This document shows, in pieces, positions 45,727 to 54,721 of a DNA stretch of 64,000 nucleotides. Where the stretch lies: the NCBI RefSeq assembly GCF_004339015.1, contig NZ_SMFQ01000005.1, positions 1-64,000 on the forward strand, read 5' to 3'. Under the pieces are notes generated by a model. The model made no database searches. It was not told the DNA's origin and was given only the letters and a program-made list of their open reading frames with translations. This stretch comes from Cocleimonas flava. GTDB taxonomy: Bacteria > Pseudomonadota > Gammaproteobacteria > Thiotrichales > Thiotrichaceae. Every line of letters starts with the position of its first letter. The first letter of the stretch is position 1. Both the position numbers and the translations under genes were made by a program.

Positions 45727-46647
45727 TTATAAGCTGTTAAAGTAATTAAGCATTTCTTTGCGTTGGGCTTGGCCAGGCAAGCGCCCAAAATTAGCCTGCA
45801 TATTATCAACCATGTGCTTGGCTTTTGATGTCGCAGGAATTGCACAGGTAATATCCGGATGCCCCAGTATAAATTTGAGATAAAACTGTCCCCAGCTGGT
45901 GCAATCAATGTCTTTTGCCATTTCTGGCAGTGCTTTACCCTTGCTTTGACGAAACAAAGAACCGCGTTGATAGGGTCGATTGATCATCGTCGCAATTCCT
46001 TTATCTCTCGCTACTGGAAGGATTTCTCGTTCTGCATCCAGATTGGCGATGTTATAACTAAACTGAACAAAATCGATCGGTTCACTTTTCATCACCTGAA
46101 TAAACTCATCATGGTCGCGCCCGTGCGAAGTAGTAATCCCGATATACCTGACTTTGCCTTCTTTCTTCCAGTTTTTAAGGGTATCGAGCTGGGTCTTCCA
46201 ATCCACCAGATTATGTACGCTGATAAGATCGAAGTTCTTCACATTCATGCGTTGTGCTGATTCCAGCATGTCAGAGATACCCTGCTCACGCCCCCTTGTC
46301 CAGACTTTGGTCGCCGCAAATACTTTCGGATGATTCTTCATACTGCGTAAAACATCACCTACGCGTGCCTCTGCACTGCCATACATGGGAGATGAATCGA
46401 TGACCATACCTTTCGCTGCAAAGAACGCCTGAATAACAGCAGTCAGTTTAGCCATGCTTTCTGGATCATCATCTTTATTAAAGGTACGCGATGTACCCAT
46501 GCCTATGACGGGTAATAATTCACCTGAACTGGGTATTTTTTTCTGAATCAATGGGAGCTTTGATGTTGCACTCTCTGCGAATAACTCACTGGCTGGTAAG
46601 GCTAGCATCGCTGCTGCTAACTGTAGAATCTGACGTCGTGTAACCAT
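45727..46647 (-). CDS. Tat-exported aldo/keto reductase
   Basis: 306 residues. The start TRRQILQLAAAMLALPASEL is a twin-arginine signal peptide. The AKR tetrad is visible: Asp and Tyr in VIDSSPMYGSAE, Lys in FAATKVWTRG, His in LISVHNLVDW. The C-terminal part is shorter than in cytosolic AKRs. Tat export fits a protein that folds with its cofactor before leaving the cytoplasm. It lies 5 bases upstream of the TLC-like transporter gene. Confidence 0.85.
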   Translation of the reverse strand: MVTRRQILQLAAAMLALPASELFAESATSKLPLIQKKIPSSGELLPVIGMGTSRTFNKDDDPESMAKLTAVIQAFFAAKGMVIDSSPMYGSAEARVGDVLRSMKNHPKVFAATKVWTRGREQGISDMLESAQRMNVKNFDLISVHNLVDWKTQLDTLKNWKKEGKVRYIGITTSHGRDHDEFIQVMKSEPIDFVQFSYNIANLDAEREILPVARDKGIATMINRPYQRGSLFRQSKGKALPEMAKDIDCTSWGQFYLKFILGHPDITCAIPATSKAKHMVDNMQANFGRLPGQAQRKEMLNYFNSL

Positions 46648-46748
46648 GAAATACCCCTTTCAGAAATAATAGATGTGTTTAAATTCTAGACCAAAAATTT
46701 GAATAATTGTTCAGCTAATTCAATAGTTAATTAATAAATGCGTTTAAT

Positions 46749-47252
46749 TTAAGAGAGTGGCTTCCACCATTTAGCATTGATTTCTTTTAGTCCTGCTTGT
46801 TTAAAAACAAGGCGTGCTTCAGCTTTATCAGAATGATTAAGAAAGGAGCCTAATTCAAAACGTGACTTCGAATCAGATAAACTTAGCTCGATGGGTTCGG
46901 TAGGCTTTTCTGACTCAGTAACCAGAATAAAGGTTTCTGGCCTATCCAGCTTGAAGGTTCGCTCGACACAATGCTTTCCCGTTTCAATAAGCACATGATG
47001 ATCACCAATCGTAATCACCTGCTTTTCATACGTTTGATTACAAACCTTGTACATGAAATATGCAAATAGACCGACATCCAATCCAGCAAAAGGTAAAACA
47101 AGGTAACCGCCGACAAAACTCCACCCTACTCCAATCATCAACACAAATAGACTCACCGCAATGATCACGACTTGCGTCTGACGCATCGATGCAGATCGAT
47201 TAGGCGACAGAGTGATTACAATATCATTGTGATTAGACTGGGTAACTATCAT
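46749..47252 (-). CDS. DUF2244 membrane protein
   Basis: 167 residues. LSPNRSASMRQTQVVIIAVS leads into two close membrane helices (about 30-70), followed by a cytoplasmic beta-rich domain (QVITIGDHHVLIETGKHCVE). This is the DUF2244 layout, often found near cytochrome oxidase genes; none are here. Function unknown. Confidence 0.82.
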   Translation of the reverse strand: MIVTQSNHNDIVITLSPNRSASMRQTQVVIIAVSLFVLMIGVGWSFVGGYLVLPFAGLDVGLFAYFMYKVCNQTYEKQVITIGDHHVLIETGKHCVERTFKLDRPETFILVTESEKPTEPIELSLSDSKSRFELGSFLNHSDKAEARLVFKQAGLKEINAKWWKPLS

Positions 47253-47446
47253 TGCTCGGCGAATAAGTGGTTAACCTAGTCGAACATTCTATGTGCCAAA
47301 GTTCAAAATGTACAATGAGCACACTAATAGCACATACGCAGGAAGTTGTTTCTGAGAGGGAAATTAACAGTTTAAGAAGTGTGTACGCAAAATACGTTGC
47401 AGAAAAGTCTACTTAACGATGAATACCCTCAAGTAGATCGGGCTTC

Positions 47447-47471
47447 AATGGGCTGATAGAGCCCATTTTTG
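47447..47471. terminator. terminator-like hairpin after the isc operon
   Basis: AATGGGCT (47447-47454) and AGCCCATT (47460-47467) form a perfect 8-base stem with a 5-base loop just past the iscX stop. The T-run (TTTTT) is on the plus side; on the minus strand the stem is followed by GAAG, so it would stop isc transcripts only weakly. Confidence 0.55.
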
Positions 47472-47474
47472 AGA

Positions 47475-47675
47475 TTATTCTTTTTCTTCAATCCAGTTCA
47501 TTTGAATTGATTCGAGAATTTTTTCATTCGATTTTTCAGGATCATCGTCGAAGTTTTCCAACGCACAAACCCAGGCATGTAAATCAGTAAAACGAATATA
47601 TTGAGGATCAACATCAGGATGAGCTTCATCAAGATCAATAGCGATATCGAGTGTGTCTGTCCATTTTAACTGCAT
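47475..47675 (-). CDS. iscX: IscX
   Basis: 66 residues, the standard length. MKW-like start QLKWTDTLDIAIDLDEAHPD, then RFTDLHAWVCALENF and SIQMNWIEE are the family motifs. IscX binds iron and IscS and tunes cluster assembly. It is the last isc gene but lies 261 bases from fdx, separated by repeat copy 13 and a long palindrome. Confidence 0.95.
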   Translation of the reverse strand: MQLKWTDTLDIAIDLDEAHPDVDPQYIRFTDLHAWVCALENFDDDPEKSNEKILESIQMNWIEEKE

Positions 47676-47718
47676 TTTAAATACCTCTATTTGTTACTTA
47701 ATCGATTTCTAAATTATT

Positions 47719-47747
47719 AAAAAAAGTGCCCATAAGTAGGGGGGTGT
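47719..47747 (-). repeat. C6-T7 dispersed repeat, copy 13
   Basis: On the minus strand: ACACCCCCCTACTTA, then TGGGCAC, then seven T, 44 bases upstream of iscX and on its strand. Confidence 0.88.
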
Positions 47748-47811
47748 ATTTTTGCTTTGAATATTCCATCAAATCAACATTCTAAAACTTTATCTATTTA
47801 CAGTACATCAT

Positions 47812-47939
47812 TGATAAAGCAGGACTTTTGTTCAAGATCAAGGCGGGTATTTGAATACAAGGCCGAAACGTACATTAAGTACGTGAGGGTTTGTATTCAA
47901 ATGCCCAACGTAGAGATTGGACAAAAAGACAATTTATCA
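47812..47939. repeat. 128-base palindromic element between fdx and iscX
   Basis: TGATAAA / TTTATCA mark the ends; then CTTTTGTTCAA / TTGGACAAAAAG, ATTTGAATACAA (47849-47860) / TTGTATTCAAAT (47891-47902), and the centre ACGTAC-ATTAA-GTACGT. The right end includes the fdx stop codon. No T-run. It has the look of a mobile palindromic repeat inserted at the end of fdx. Confidence 0.82.
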
Positions 47940-48275
47940 GTGGTTTTCTGAGACCATGTTTATGGTGTACTTTGGTATTTCTATTACCAAATCCTCATCA
48001 GCCACTTTCGCCTGACAACTCAAACGCGAATCCGGGTCTACACCCCAGGCTTTATCCAGATAATCTTCTTCTAGATCTGTTGCTTCTTCTAAAGAATCAA
48101 AACCTTCACGCACGTATACATGGCAGGTTGTACATGCACAGGATTTCTCACAAGCATGTTCGATTTCGATATGATTTTGTAAGCCTACATCACACAGTGT
48201 TGTACCTGGTTCTGCTTCTACTACGGCACCTTCAGGACAAAGTTCTTCGTGTGGTAGGAATATAATTTGTGGCAT
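47937..48275 (-). CDS. fdx: [2Fe-2S] ferredoxin of the isc system
   Basis: 112 residues. Cluster ligands are in CEKSCACTTCHVYV (C-x5-C-x2-C pattern) and a fourth Cys in SRLSCQAKV. EHACEKSCACTTC and DKAWGVDPDSRLSCQ match Fdx of the isc operon, which gives electrons for cluster building on IscU. It follows hscA by 21 bases. Confidence 0.95.
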   Translation of the reverse strand: MPQIIFLPHEELCPEGAVVEAEPGTTLCDVGLQNHIEIEHACEKSCACTTCHVYVREGFDSLEEATDLEEDYLDKAWGVDPDSRLSCQAKVADEDLVIEIPKYTINMVSENH

Positions 48276-48296
48276 ATTTGTATTAACTCTCTAATT

Positions 48297-50192
48297 CTAT
48301 TTGTTGAACTCGTCAACATTGTGACCAGCCATGGCCTTTTTCACATTGTCGTCCATACGACGAGCAACGTAAAATTCAGCTACTTTTTCCATGTTTTTAA
48401 TCGCGGCTTTTACACTTTCAGCATCTTTACTAGTGTGCTTTGCTTCCATCAATTCTGAACGTGCTGCTAACAGTGTTTTCTTTTCTTCGTCATTCAGCAT
48501 TCTATCTGCATCTGATGCCATCGCTGAATCTAGTGCTTCTAAAGTGCGGTCTGCTTCGACTAATTGTTCGCGCAATTTACGCGCTTCCATATCTGCTTGA
48601 GCGTTATCCATTGAGTCACGAATCATGCCTTCGATTTCTGAATCTGTTAAACCATAAGATGGCTTCACCTCAACGCCAGCTTTTGCACCTGTTGTTTCTT
48701 CTTCCGCGTGCACGTTCAACAAACCATCTGCATCAACCTGAAAAGTCACTTTTATGCGTGCTGCACCCGCGACCATTGGGGGAATTCCTTTTAACGCAAA
48801 TTTCGCCAATGAACGATTTTCTTCAACCGTTTCGCGTTCACCTTGCAAAATATGCACGGTCATTGCGGTTTGATTATCTTTAAAGGTGGTGAATTCCTGA
48901 GCACGGGTGATCGGTATCGTAGTGTTTCTAGCGATTACTTTTTCTACCAAACCACCGTAAGTTTCCAGACCTAGTGATAAAGGAATGACATCAAGTAATA
49001 GCATTTCAGCATCTGGCTTATTGCCTGCCAAAACATCAGCCTGTAATGCCGCGCCAATTGCTACAACTTTATCTGGGTCGATATCAACCAGTGGTGGTTG
49101 TCCGAAGAACTCACCTACTTTTTCACGCACGACTGGCATGCGTGTTGAACCACCAACCATCACTACATCGTGTACCTGGTCTTTATCTAAACTCGAATCT
49201 CGTAACGCTCTTCTGCAAGCCATCAATGTCTTTTTAACCAATGGAGCAACCATCTCATCAAACTGATTACGGCTCAAAGAACCCTGCCAATCTTCCAGCT
49301 TAACGCTTACTTCATTATTATCTGTGAGTGCTTCTTTGACTCTACGTGCTTCGATCATCGCTTTGCGATGAATCTTGGTGTTATGGGTATCTTCCAGTAG
49401 TGCTTCTTCAAGAATCCATTCAGCAATAGCATGATCAAAATCATCGCCACCCAGTGCAGAATCGCCACCCGTAGCCATCACTTCAAATACGCCTTTATTG
49501 AGCTTTAAGATGGAGATATCAAAAGTACCACCACCCAAATCGTAAACAGCGATAATTCGTTCTGATAGTTCTTCTTTTTGATCCAAACCATAAGCGACAG
49601 CCGCAGCTGTTGGCTCATTCAATAATCGGAATACTTTCAAGTCTGCAAGACGTGCAGCATCTTTGGTCGCTTGACGTTGCGCATCATCAAAATACGCAGG
49701 TACTGTAATTACCGCACCTTTCAATTCTCCACCCAAAGATTCTTCTGCTCGTTGTTTCAGTGTTTTTAAAATTTCAGCAGAAACTTCAATAGCAGTTTTA
49801 TTACCAGCAACCGTTTTTATTTGTGGAACATTTGATTCAGTACCGTGCGAACTACTAGAAGCAGTAGCGAACTCATAAGGCAAGCTACCGCCAAGTGTTT
49901 TGAGATCTTTAATTCCACGACCTAAAAGACGCTTCGCCGATGAAATGGTATTAGGTAAATCTTCTAATTGATTATCTTGAGCTTTCTTGCCGACTTCGGT
50001 TGCACCGTTTTCCAGATAGCGAACCACCGAAGGTAACAGTGCATTCCCTTCAGGATCACAAAGGATTTCAGCTGCGCCACTACGGACGCTCGCAACGAGT
50101 GAATTAGTCGTGCCTAAATCGATACCTACTGCGAGACGATGCTCGTGTGGTGCAGTAGACATTCCTGGTTCTGATATTTGTAATAGTGCCAT
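48297..50192 (-). CDS. hscA: Hsp70 chaperone HscA
   Basis: 631 residues. The ATPase domain has the phosphate loop [15 protein letters not shown], then [17 protein letters not shown] and [14 protein letters not shown]. The substrate-binding domain has [17 protein letters not shown]. The mainly helical lid ends the protein. HscA with HscB moves the cluster from IscU to target proteins. 44 bases separate it from hscB. Confidence 0.96.
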   Translation of the reverse strand: MALLQISEPGMSTAPHEHRLAVGIDLGTTNSLVASVRSGAAEILCDPEGNALLPSVVRYLENGATEVGKKAQDNQLEDLPNTISSAKRLLGRGIKDLKTLGGSLPYEFATASSSSHGTESNVPQIKTVAGNKTAIEVSAEILKTLKQRAEESLGGELKGAVITVPAYFDDAQRQATKDAARLADLKVFRLLNEPTAAAVAYGLDQKEELSERIIAVYDLGGGTFDISILKLNKGVFEVMATGGDSALGGDDFDHAIAEWILEEALLEDTHNTKIHRKAMIEARRVKEALTDNNEVSVKLEDWQGSLSRNQFDEMVAPLVKKTLMACRRALRDSSLDKDQVHDVVMVGGSTRMPVVREKVGEFFGQPPLVDIDPDKVVAIGAALQADVLAGNKPDAEMLLLDVIPLSLGLETYGGLVEKVIARNTTIPITRAQEFTTFKDNQTAMTVHILQGERETVEENRSLAKFALKGIPPMVAGAARIKVTFQVDADGLLNVHAEEETTGAKAGVEVKPSYGLTDSEIEGMIRDSMDNAQADMEARKLREQLVEADRTLEALDSAMASDADRMLNDEEKKTLLAARSELMEAKHTSKDAESVKAAIKNMEKVAEFYVARRMDDNVKKAMAGHNVDEFNK

Positions 50193-50236
50193 AGCGCGGG
50201 GATTCTAATCTAATTTAGAGTTCTAGTTGATGGTCA

Positions 50237-50776
50237 TTAGAACATTTCATCTTCAAGCTTTTCTGTCAAAGTCTTCACTTCTTGACATAAACGCTCAAAA
50301 AACTTCATTTTTAGTACATCTTCTTTGGCTTCAGCATATTTCTCTGCAGCATAATGCTCGACAAAACTTTCTTTCAAAGCATCCATTTGGGATTCGACAT
50401 CATGCGCAATATCATCAACTCTTGCGATAGGGTCTTTAGCATTGGGTACATCTTCTAATGCTTCGCGCATTTCCATTTGATGCATCAAAAACATGCCATC
50501 ACTGGTGGTATCGATTTCATCATCAAAATCAACACCCTTTTGTTGCAACATATAACGCGCACGCAAACGAGAGGATTTTAGCGTTTCATTCGCTTCATTG
50601 ATGAAGCCGGTAGTTTGCACCGCAACACGTCGTTCTTGCTCGTCACTATTTACAAAACGGTCAGGATGATATTTTGCCTGCAGTTCGCGAAAGCTCAGGG
50701 CAAGCGCAGATGTATCAATATTGTAATCTTCTGGCAAGCCGAATAGGTCAAAATAGCTTTGTTTAAAATCGAGCAT
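50237..50776 (-). CDS. hscB: J-domain co-chaperone HscB
   Basis: 179 residues. The J-domain carries the HPD motif in LQAKYHPDRFVNSDEQERR. The C-terminal three-helix part binds IscU (YMLQQKGVDFDDEIDTTSDG). HscB delivers IscU to HscA and stimulates its ATPase. It lies 133 bases after iscA, with repeat copy 14 between them. Confidence 0.95.
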   Translation of the reverse strand: MLDFKQSYFDLFGLPEDYNIDTSALALSFRELQAKYHPDRFVNSDEQERRVAVQTTGFINEANETLKSSRLRARYMLQQKGVDFDDEIDTTSDGMFLMHQMEMREALEDVPNAKDPIARVDDIAHDVESQMDALKESFVEHYAAEKYAEAKEDVLKMKFFERLCQEVKTLTEKLEDEMF

Positions 50777-50856
50777 AGTTCTTCGTGGGGCCTAACGTGT
50801 ATTGTTTACTTTTGGAAATAGCCAGCATTTTGTATCGGATGAAGCAAAGGTGATAC

Positions 50857-50887
50857 AAAAAAACTGGCTATAAGTAGGGGGGTGGCT
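50857..50887 (-). repeat. C6-T7 dispersed repeat, copy 14
   Basis: On the minus strand: AGCCACCCCCCTACTTA, then TAGCCAG, then seven T. It lies between iscA and hscB, on the operon strand, with no stable stem. Confidence 0.88.
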
Positions 50888-50909
50888 AAATGCGTATTCT
50901 GATTAGGTT

Positions 50910-51233
50910 CTAAACAGTGAAGCTTTCACCACAACCACAGGCACCGCTTTCATTCGGATTAGTGAATTTAAAACCTTCATTCAGGCCTTCTTTGGTGAAG
51001 TCCATTTCAGTTCCATCGAGGTAAACCAGACTTTTAGGATCAACAATAATCTTGATTCCGTGATCTTCAAAAACTTCATCAGTTTCTTCGATCTCATCTG
51101 CAAATTCCATCACGTAAGCCATACCAGAACATCCATGGGTTTTAATACCCAGACGCAAGCCAACACCTTTGCCCCTATTGGCTAAAAAGGTGTTCACTCG
51201 ATCTGCTGCAACGTCGGTCAATGTAATGGCCAT
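50910..51233 (-). CDS. iscA: A-type iron-sulfur carrier IscA
   Basis: 107 residues. The three conserved cysteines are in [17 protein letters not shown] and ACGCGESF. The protein accepts iron or clusters and hands them to [4Fe-4S] targets. Position between iscU and hscB identifies IscA rather than ErpA. Confidence 0.95.
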   Translation of the reverse strand: MAITLTDVAADRVNTFLANRGKGVGLRLGIKTHGCSGMAYVMEFADEIEETDEVFEDHGIKIIVDPKSLVYLDGTEMDFTKEGLNEGFKFTNPNESGACGCGESFTV

Positions 51234-51291
51234 ATTCTAATCCTTACTATCTTTTATAGTGCTTAAGCTTTAGCGAAAACGTAGTTAAAAA

Positions 51292-51669
51292 CTATTGCTT
51301 AGACTGATAGTCTGCTATCGCTGCTTTGATAGCATCTTCAGCTAATACAGAACAGTGTACTTTAACAGGTGGTAATTCGAGTTCTTCTGCGATATCAGTA
51401 TTTTTGATCGCCTGAACTTCATCCAGTGATTTGCCTTTTACCCATTCAGTCAAAAGACTAGATGAAGCAATTGCAGAACCACAACCGTAAGTTTTGAACT
51501 TCGCATCTTCAATAATGCCGTCAGCACCTACTTTAATCTGTAGCTTCATTACGTCGCCACAAGCTGGAGCACCAACCATGCCCGTTCCTACTTCTTGAGC
51601 ATCTTTATCCATTGCTCCAACGTTACGTGGATTTTCGTAATGATCTATAACTTTTTCACTGTACGCCAT
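51292..51669 (-). CDS. iscU: iron-sulfur scaffold IscU
   Basis: 125 residues. Cluster cysteines are in GAPACGDVMKLQ, TYGCGSAIASSSLL and VHCSVLAED. The LPPVKVHCS stretch (LPPVK) is the HscA recognition motif. The cluster is built here from IscS sulfur. It lies 58 bases upstream of iscA. Confidence 0.97.
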   Translation of the reverse strand: MAYSEKVIDHYENPRNVGAMDKDAQEVGTGMVGAPACGDVMKLQIKVGADGIIEDAKFKTYGCGSAIASSSLLTEWVKGKSLDEVQAIKNTDIAEELELPPVKVHCSVLAEDAIKAAIADYQSKQ

Positions 51670-51753
51670 GATTTTTTACCTTCTAACTTTCTATATTTAT
51701 TGCAATGTAGCTAACTATTATTAACTACTCTTTTGTTTCTGTTGTCGTTGTTA

Positions 51754-52977
51754 TTAATGTGCGGCCCATTCAACAGTATTCAAGTCAATACCGTCTTTAT
51801 ACATATCCCAAAGTGGCGATAAGGCGCGTAATTTTTCTACTGCTGCACGCGTTTGCTCGATCGCGTAATCCACTTCTTCAACTGTAGTGAATCGACCGAT
51901 ACTAAAGCGTAATGAACTGTGTGCAAGCTCGTCGTTGCGTCCTAGTGCTCGTAATACATAACTTGGCTCTAGTGAAGCACTGGTACAGGCAGAACCTGAA
52001 GATACCGCGATATCTTTTAGTGACATCATTAAGCTTTCGCCTTCAACAAAGTTGAAACTGATGTTTAAGTTACCTGCAACACGTTGCTCAAGATCACCGT
52101 TTACGTAAACTTCTTCCATATCTTTGAAGCCATCGTATAAACGATTGCGTAGCATCAGCATACGATCATTTTCAGTCGCCATTTCTTCTTTAGCGATGCG
52201 GAATGCTTCACCCATACCAACGATCTGATGGGTAGCTAATGTACCAGAACGCATACCACGTTCATGTCCACCACCGTGCATTTGTGCTTCGATACGAACA
52301 CGTGGCTTACGACGTACATATAGAGCGCCAATACCTTTTGGACCGTAAATTTTGTGTGCTGAGAAACTCATTAAATCAACTTTAAGTGTTTCCAGATCTA
52401 ATGGAACTTTACCCGCGCTTTGTGCCGCATCAACGTGGAAAATGATTTTATTTTCACGACAGATCTCGCCTATTGCTGCGATATCCTGAATCACGCCGAT
52501 TTCATTGTTCACATGCATGATTGAAACAACTGTTGTGTCGTCACGAAGTGCTGCTTTGAAAGCATCCATATCTAACAAACCATTATCTTTTGGATCAAGG
52601 TAAGTTACTTCGAAGCCTTCACGCTCTAACTGGCGACAGGTATCAAGTACTGCTTTGTGCTCAGTTTTCATCGTGATGATGTGCTTACCTTTGCGTGTAT
52701 TAAAGTGCGCTGCACCTTTAATTGCCAGGTTGTTTGATTCAGTAGCGCCACTGGTCCAGACGATTTCTCTTGGGTCAGCATTGATTAAGTCAGCAACATC
52801 TTTACGTGCAGCTTTAACTGCCTCATCCGCTTCCCAGCCAAATGAATGACTACTAGACGCAGGATTACCAAAAGCTGTATCAACAGTTAAATATTGAGCC
52901 ATTTTTTCCGCAACACGCTTGTCAGTCGGCGTGGTGGCTGAATAGTCCATATAAATTGGGGTGATTAAATTACTCAT
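51754..52977 (-). CDS. iscS: cysteine desulfurase IscS
   Basis: 407 residues. The PLP-binding Lys is in [20 protein letters not shown], and the sulfur-carrying Cys in [35 protein letters not shown] opens the protein. It takes sulfur from cysteine for clusters and tRNA thiolation. Confidence 0.97.
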   Translation of the reverse strand: MSNLITPIYMDYSATTPTDKRVAEKMAQYLTVDTAFGNPASSSHSFGWEADEAVKAARKDVADLINADPREIVWTSGATESNNLAIKGAAHFNTRKGKHIITMKTEHKAVLDTCRQLEREGFEVTYLDPKDNGLLDMDAFKAALRDDTTVVSIMHVNNEIGVIQDIAAIGEICRENKIIFHVDAAQSAGKVPLDLETLKVDLMSFSAHKIYGPKGIGALYVRRKPRVRIEAQMHGGGHERGMRSGTLATHQIVGMGEAFRIAKEEMATENDRMLMLRNRLYDGFKDMEEVYVNGDLEQRVAGNLNISFNFVEGESLMMSLKDIAVSSGSACTSASLEPSYVLRALGRNDELAHSSLRFSIGRFTTVEEVDYAIEQTRAAVEKLRALSPLWDMYKDGIDLNTVEWAAH

Positions 52978-53063
52978 TCTGTATCCTATTAGTTCTCGCG
53001 CTGTTTTATGTAGTACTTACTTTTTAAAGCAGTTACTTTATATATGTAATGTTTATATCGTTT

Positions 53064-53543
53064 TTAAAGAGAGTCTGGCAAATTAATGCGAGTCCCTTTT
53101 TGTTTTGAATTCTGTCTTGCTGCGACTTCAATCACGTCGCTCTTATCCATCATGTCTTGTAATGAAATATCATCAAGGAATGATTGAATCCGATTGCTCA
53201 AATCCATCCATAAGTTATGGGTCAAGCAACGTTTATTGTCTTCGTTACAACCACTGGTTGCATTGCCACAATTTGTGACATCAAGATTCTCATCGACCGC
53301 CATAATTATGCTTGAAATAGCAATCTCTTCCGGTGCTCTACTGAGGCTATACCCTCCTCCCGGTCCACGCATACTCTTTACCAAACCTTGTCTGCGTAAT
53401 TTAGAAAATAGCTGTTCAAGGTAAGACAATGAAATGCTTTGGCGATCTGAAATTTCCAGCAACGATACTGGGCCATTGTCACTATTTAATGACAAATCCA
53501 GCATTGCTGTAACCGCATAACGTCCTTTAGTCGTGAGTTTCAT
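53064..53543 (-). CDS. iscR: Rrf2-family regulator IscR
   Basis: 159 residues with the start at 53543 (MKLTTKGRYAVTAMLDL), as in known IscR proteins; a longer frame would read through the promoter. The helix-turn-helix holds ISDRQSISLSYLEQLFSKLR. The [2Fe-2S] cysteines are in CGNATSGCNEDNKRCLTHNLW (C-x6-C-x6-C). It senses cluster status and represses the operon, consistent with the IscR site over its own promoter. Confidence 0.96.
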   Translation of the reverse strand: MKLTTKGRYAVTAMLDLSLNSDNGPVSLLEISDRQSISLSYLEQLFSKLRRQGLVKSMRGPGGGYSLSRAPEEIAISSIIMAVDENLDVTNCGNATSGCNEDNKRCLTHNLWMDLSNRIQSFLDDISLQDMMDKSDVIEVAARQNSKQKGTRINLPDSL

Positions 53544-53649
53544 ATCTTTTCTCGCGTTGTTAATCTCAAATTGAAGATCAACCAATCGACTCCAATAAAA
53601 AGTTGGGGGTTCTAATCCTGAGTAATTTAGTACCCCTGATTTGAGCGAG

Positions 53650-53682
53650 ATAGTAGAATACCCGATTAATATAGTCAAGTAT
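53650..53682 (-). promoter_or_regulatory. iscR promoter with overlapping IscR type 1 site
   Basis: On the minus strand TTGACT (53673-53678) and TACTAT (53650-53655) are 17 bases apart, a near-consensus sigma-70 promoter. The 25 bases 53658-53682 match the type 1 IscR consensus at all but one position (ATAC-TT-GACT ... AATC-GG-GTAT, with AATC for AGTC). Binding there would block the promoter, giving feedback repression. Confidence 0.85.
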
Positions 53683-53715
53683 TACCACGGATTGTACAGT
53701 ATTTAATATTGGGGA

Positions 53716-53741
53716 TTAAAAAGCCCTATACAAAGGGCTTT
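53716..53741 (-). terminator. intrinsic terminator of cysE
   Basis: On the minus strand AAAGCCC / GGGCTTT with an 8-base loop is followed by TTTAA. It lies 34 bases after the cysE stop and separates cysE from the iscR promoter. Confidence 0.82.
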
Positions 53742-53774
53742 ACAAAGCATTTACAGAGCACAAGCAAACACAAC

Positions 53775-54611
53775 TTAGCTATCAGTTTTCTCTTTTTCAG
53801 GGGAATCTTCGACTAACTCGGCCTTTTCCTTAGCTTCTTTTTGTGACCTCTTTTCCTCTTGACCACAACCATCTAATTCGACGTCTTTTAAACCTTGAAA
53901 TGGCTCAAAATCGAAATCACTGCCTAAATGCCGTAATTGAGTGCACATGGTATCCATGCGCTCATCCATTTTATGGATATGGTCCAGCATTCTGTTGACT
54001 GCATTAGCAACCGGGTCGGGCATATCCTGTGTAGCACCGTATGCATCAAAGCCCATTTTGCTCGCCACTTCTGCTCGCTGAGCTTCACCTTCGTCTTCGC
54101 GTCGAATCACTTCGCGACCAGGCACACCAATAACGGTTGCATTCGCAGGTACTTCTTTAACCACGACGGCGTTTGAGCCAATACGCGCTCCATCGTTGAT
54201 TTTGATCGGCCCCAGAATTTTAGCCCCTGCACCGACAACGATATTATTCCCAAGGGTTGGATGACGTTTTCCGGGATTCCAGCTGGTTCCGCCTAAAGTT
54301 ACACCATGATAAATAGAACAATCATCACCGATCTCTGCGGTTTCACCGATTACAATCCCCATGCCGTGATCGATAAAGAAGCGTCTACCAATTTTTGCAC
54401 CCGGATGGATTTCAATTCCGGTAAATAAACGTGCAACATTTGACAGAATTCTTGCCAGCCATTTAAAGCCCTTATTCGATAATGCATGACTGATGCGATG
54501 AAAAATAATCGCGTGCACACCCGGAGAGGTGGTTAATATTTCTAGCGTATGTCGTGCCGCTGGGTCGCGTTCAAATACGACTGCGATATCTTCTTTTATA
54601 CTTGCCAACAT
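53775..54611 (-). CDS. cysE: serine O-acetyltransferase
   Basis: 278 residues. The helical N-terminal part is followed by hexapeptide repeats ([20 protein letters not shown], then [20 protein letters not shown]) with catalytic His in [12 protein letters not shown] and IYHGVTLGG. The C-terminal acidic/basic tail ([15 protein letters not shown]) is longer than in E. coli. It makes O-acetylserine for cysteine synthesis. The cysE-iscR order links cysteine supply to IscS, as in Pseudomonas. It has its own terminator, so it is a separate transcript. Confidence 0.93.
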   Translation of the reverse strand: MLASIKEDIAVVFERDPAARHTLEILTTSPGVHAIIFHRISHALSNKGFKWLARILSNVARLFTGIEIHPGAKIGRRFFIDHGMGIVIGETAEIGDDCSIYHGVTLGGTSWNPGKRHPTLGNNIVVGAGAKILGPIKINDGARIGSNAVVVKEVPANATVIGVPGREVIRREDEGEAQRAEVASKMGFDAYGATQDMPDPVANAVNRMLDHIHKMDERMDTMCTQLRHLGSDFDFEPFQGLKDVELDGCGQEEKRSQKEAKEKAELVEDSPEKEKTDS

Positions 54612-54721
54612 GTTTCTACCAACTATTTAAGCTTTAGGTCGTTATAATATGTGGATTCTATAATACTTTGCTTTAAAGTATGCGATTACCTTGTGTCTAG
54701 TGCTGGAATAAAGTTAAAAAA

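Noticed and set aside
53544-53678. Longer IscR frame.
   Set aside because: It would cover the promoter and IscR site; the standard start MKLTTKGRYA is at 53543.
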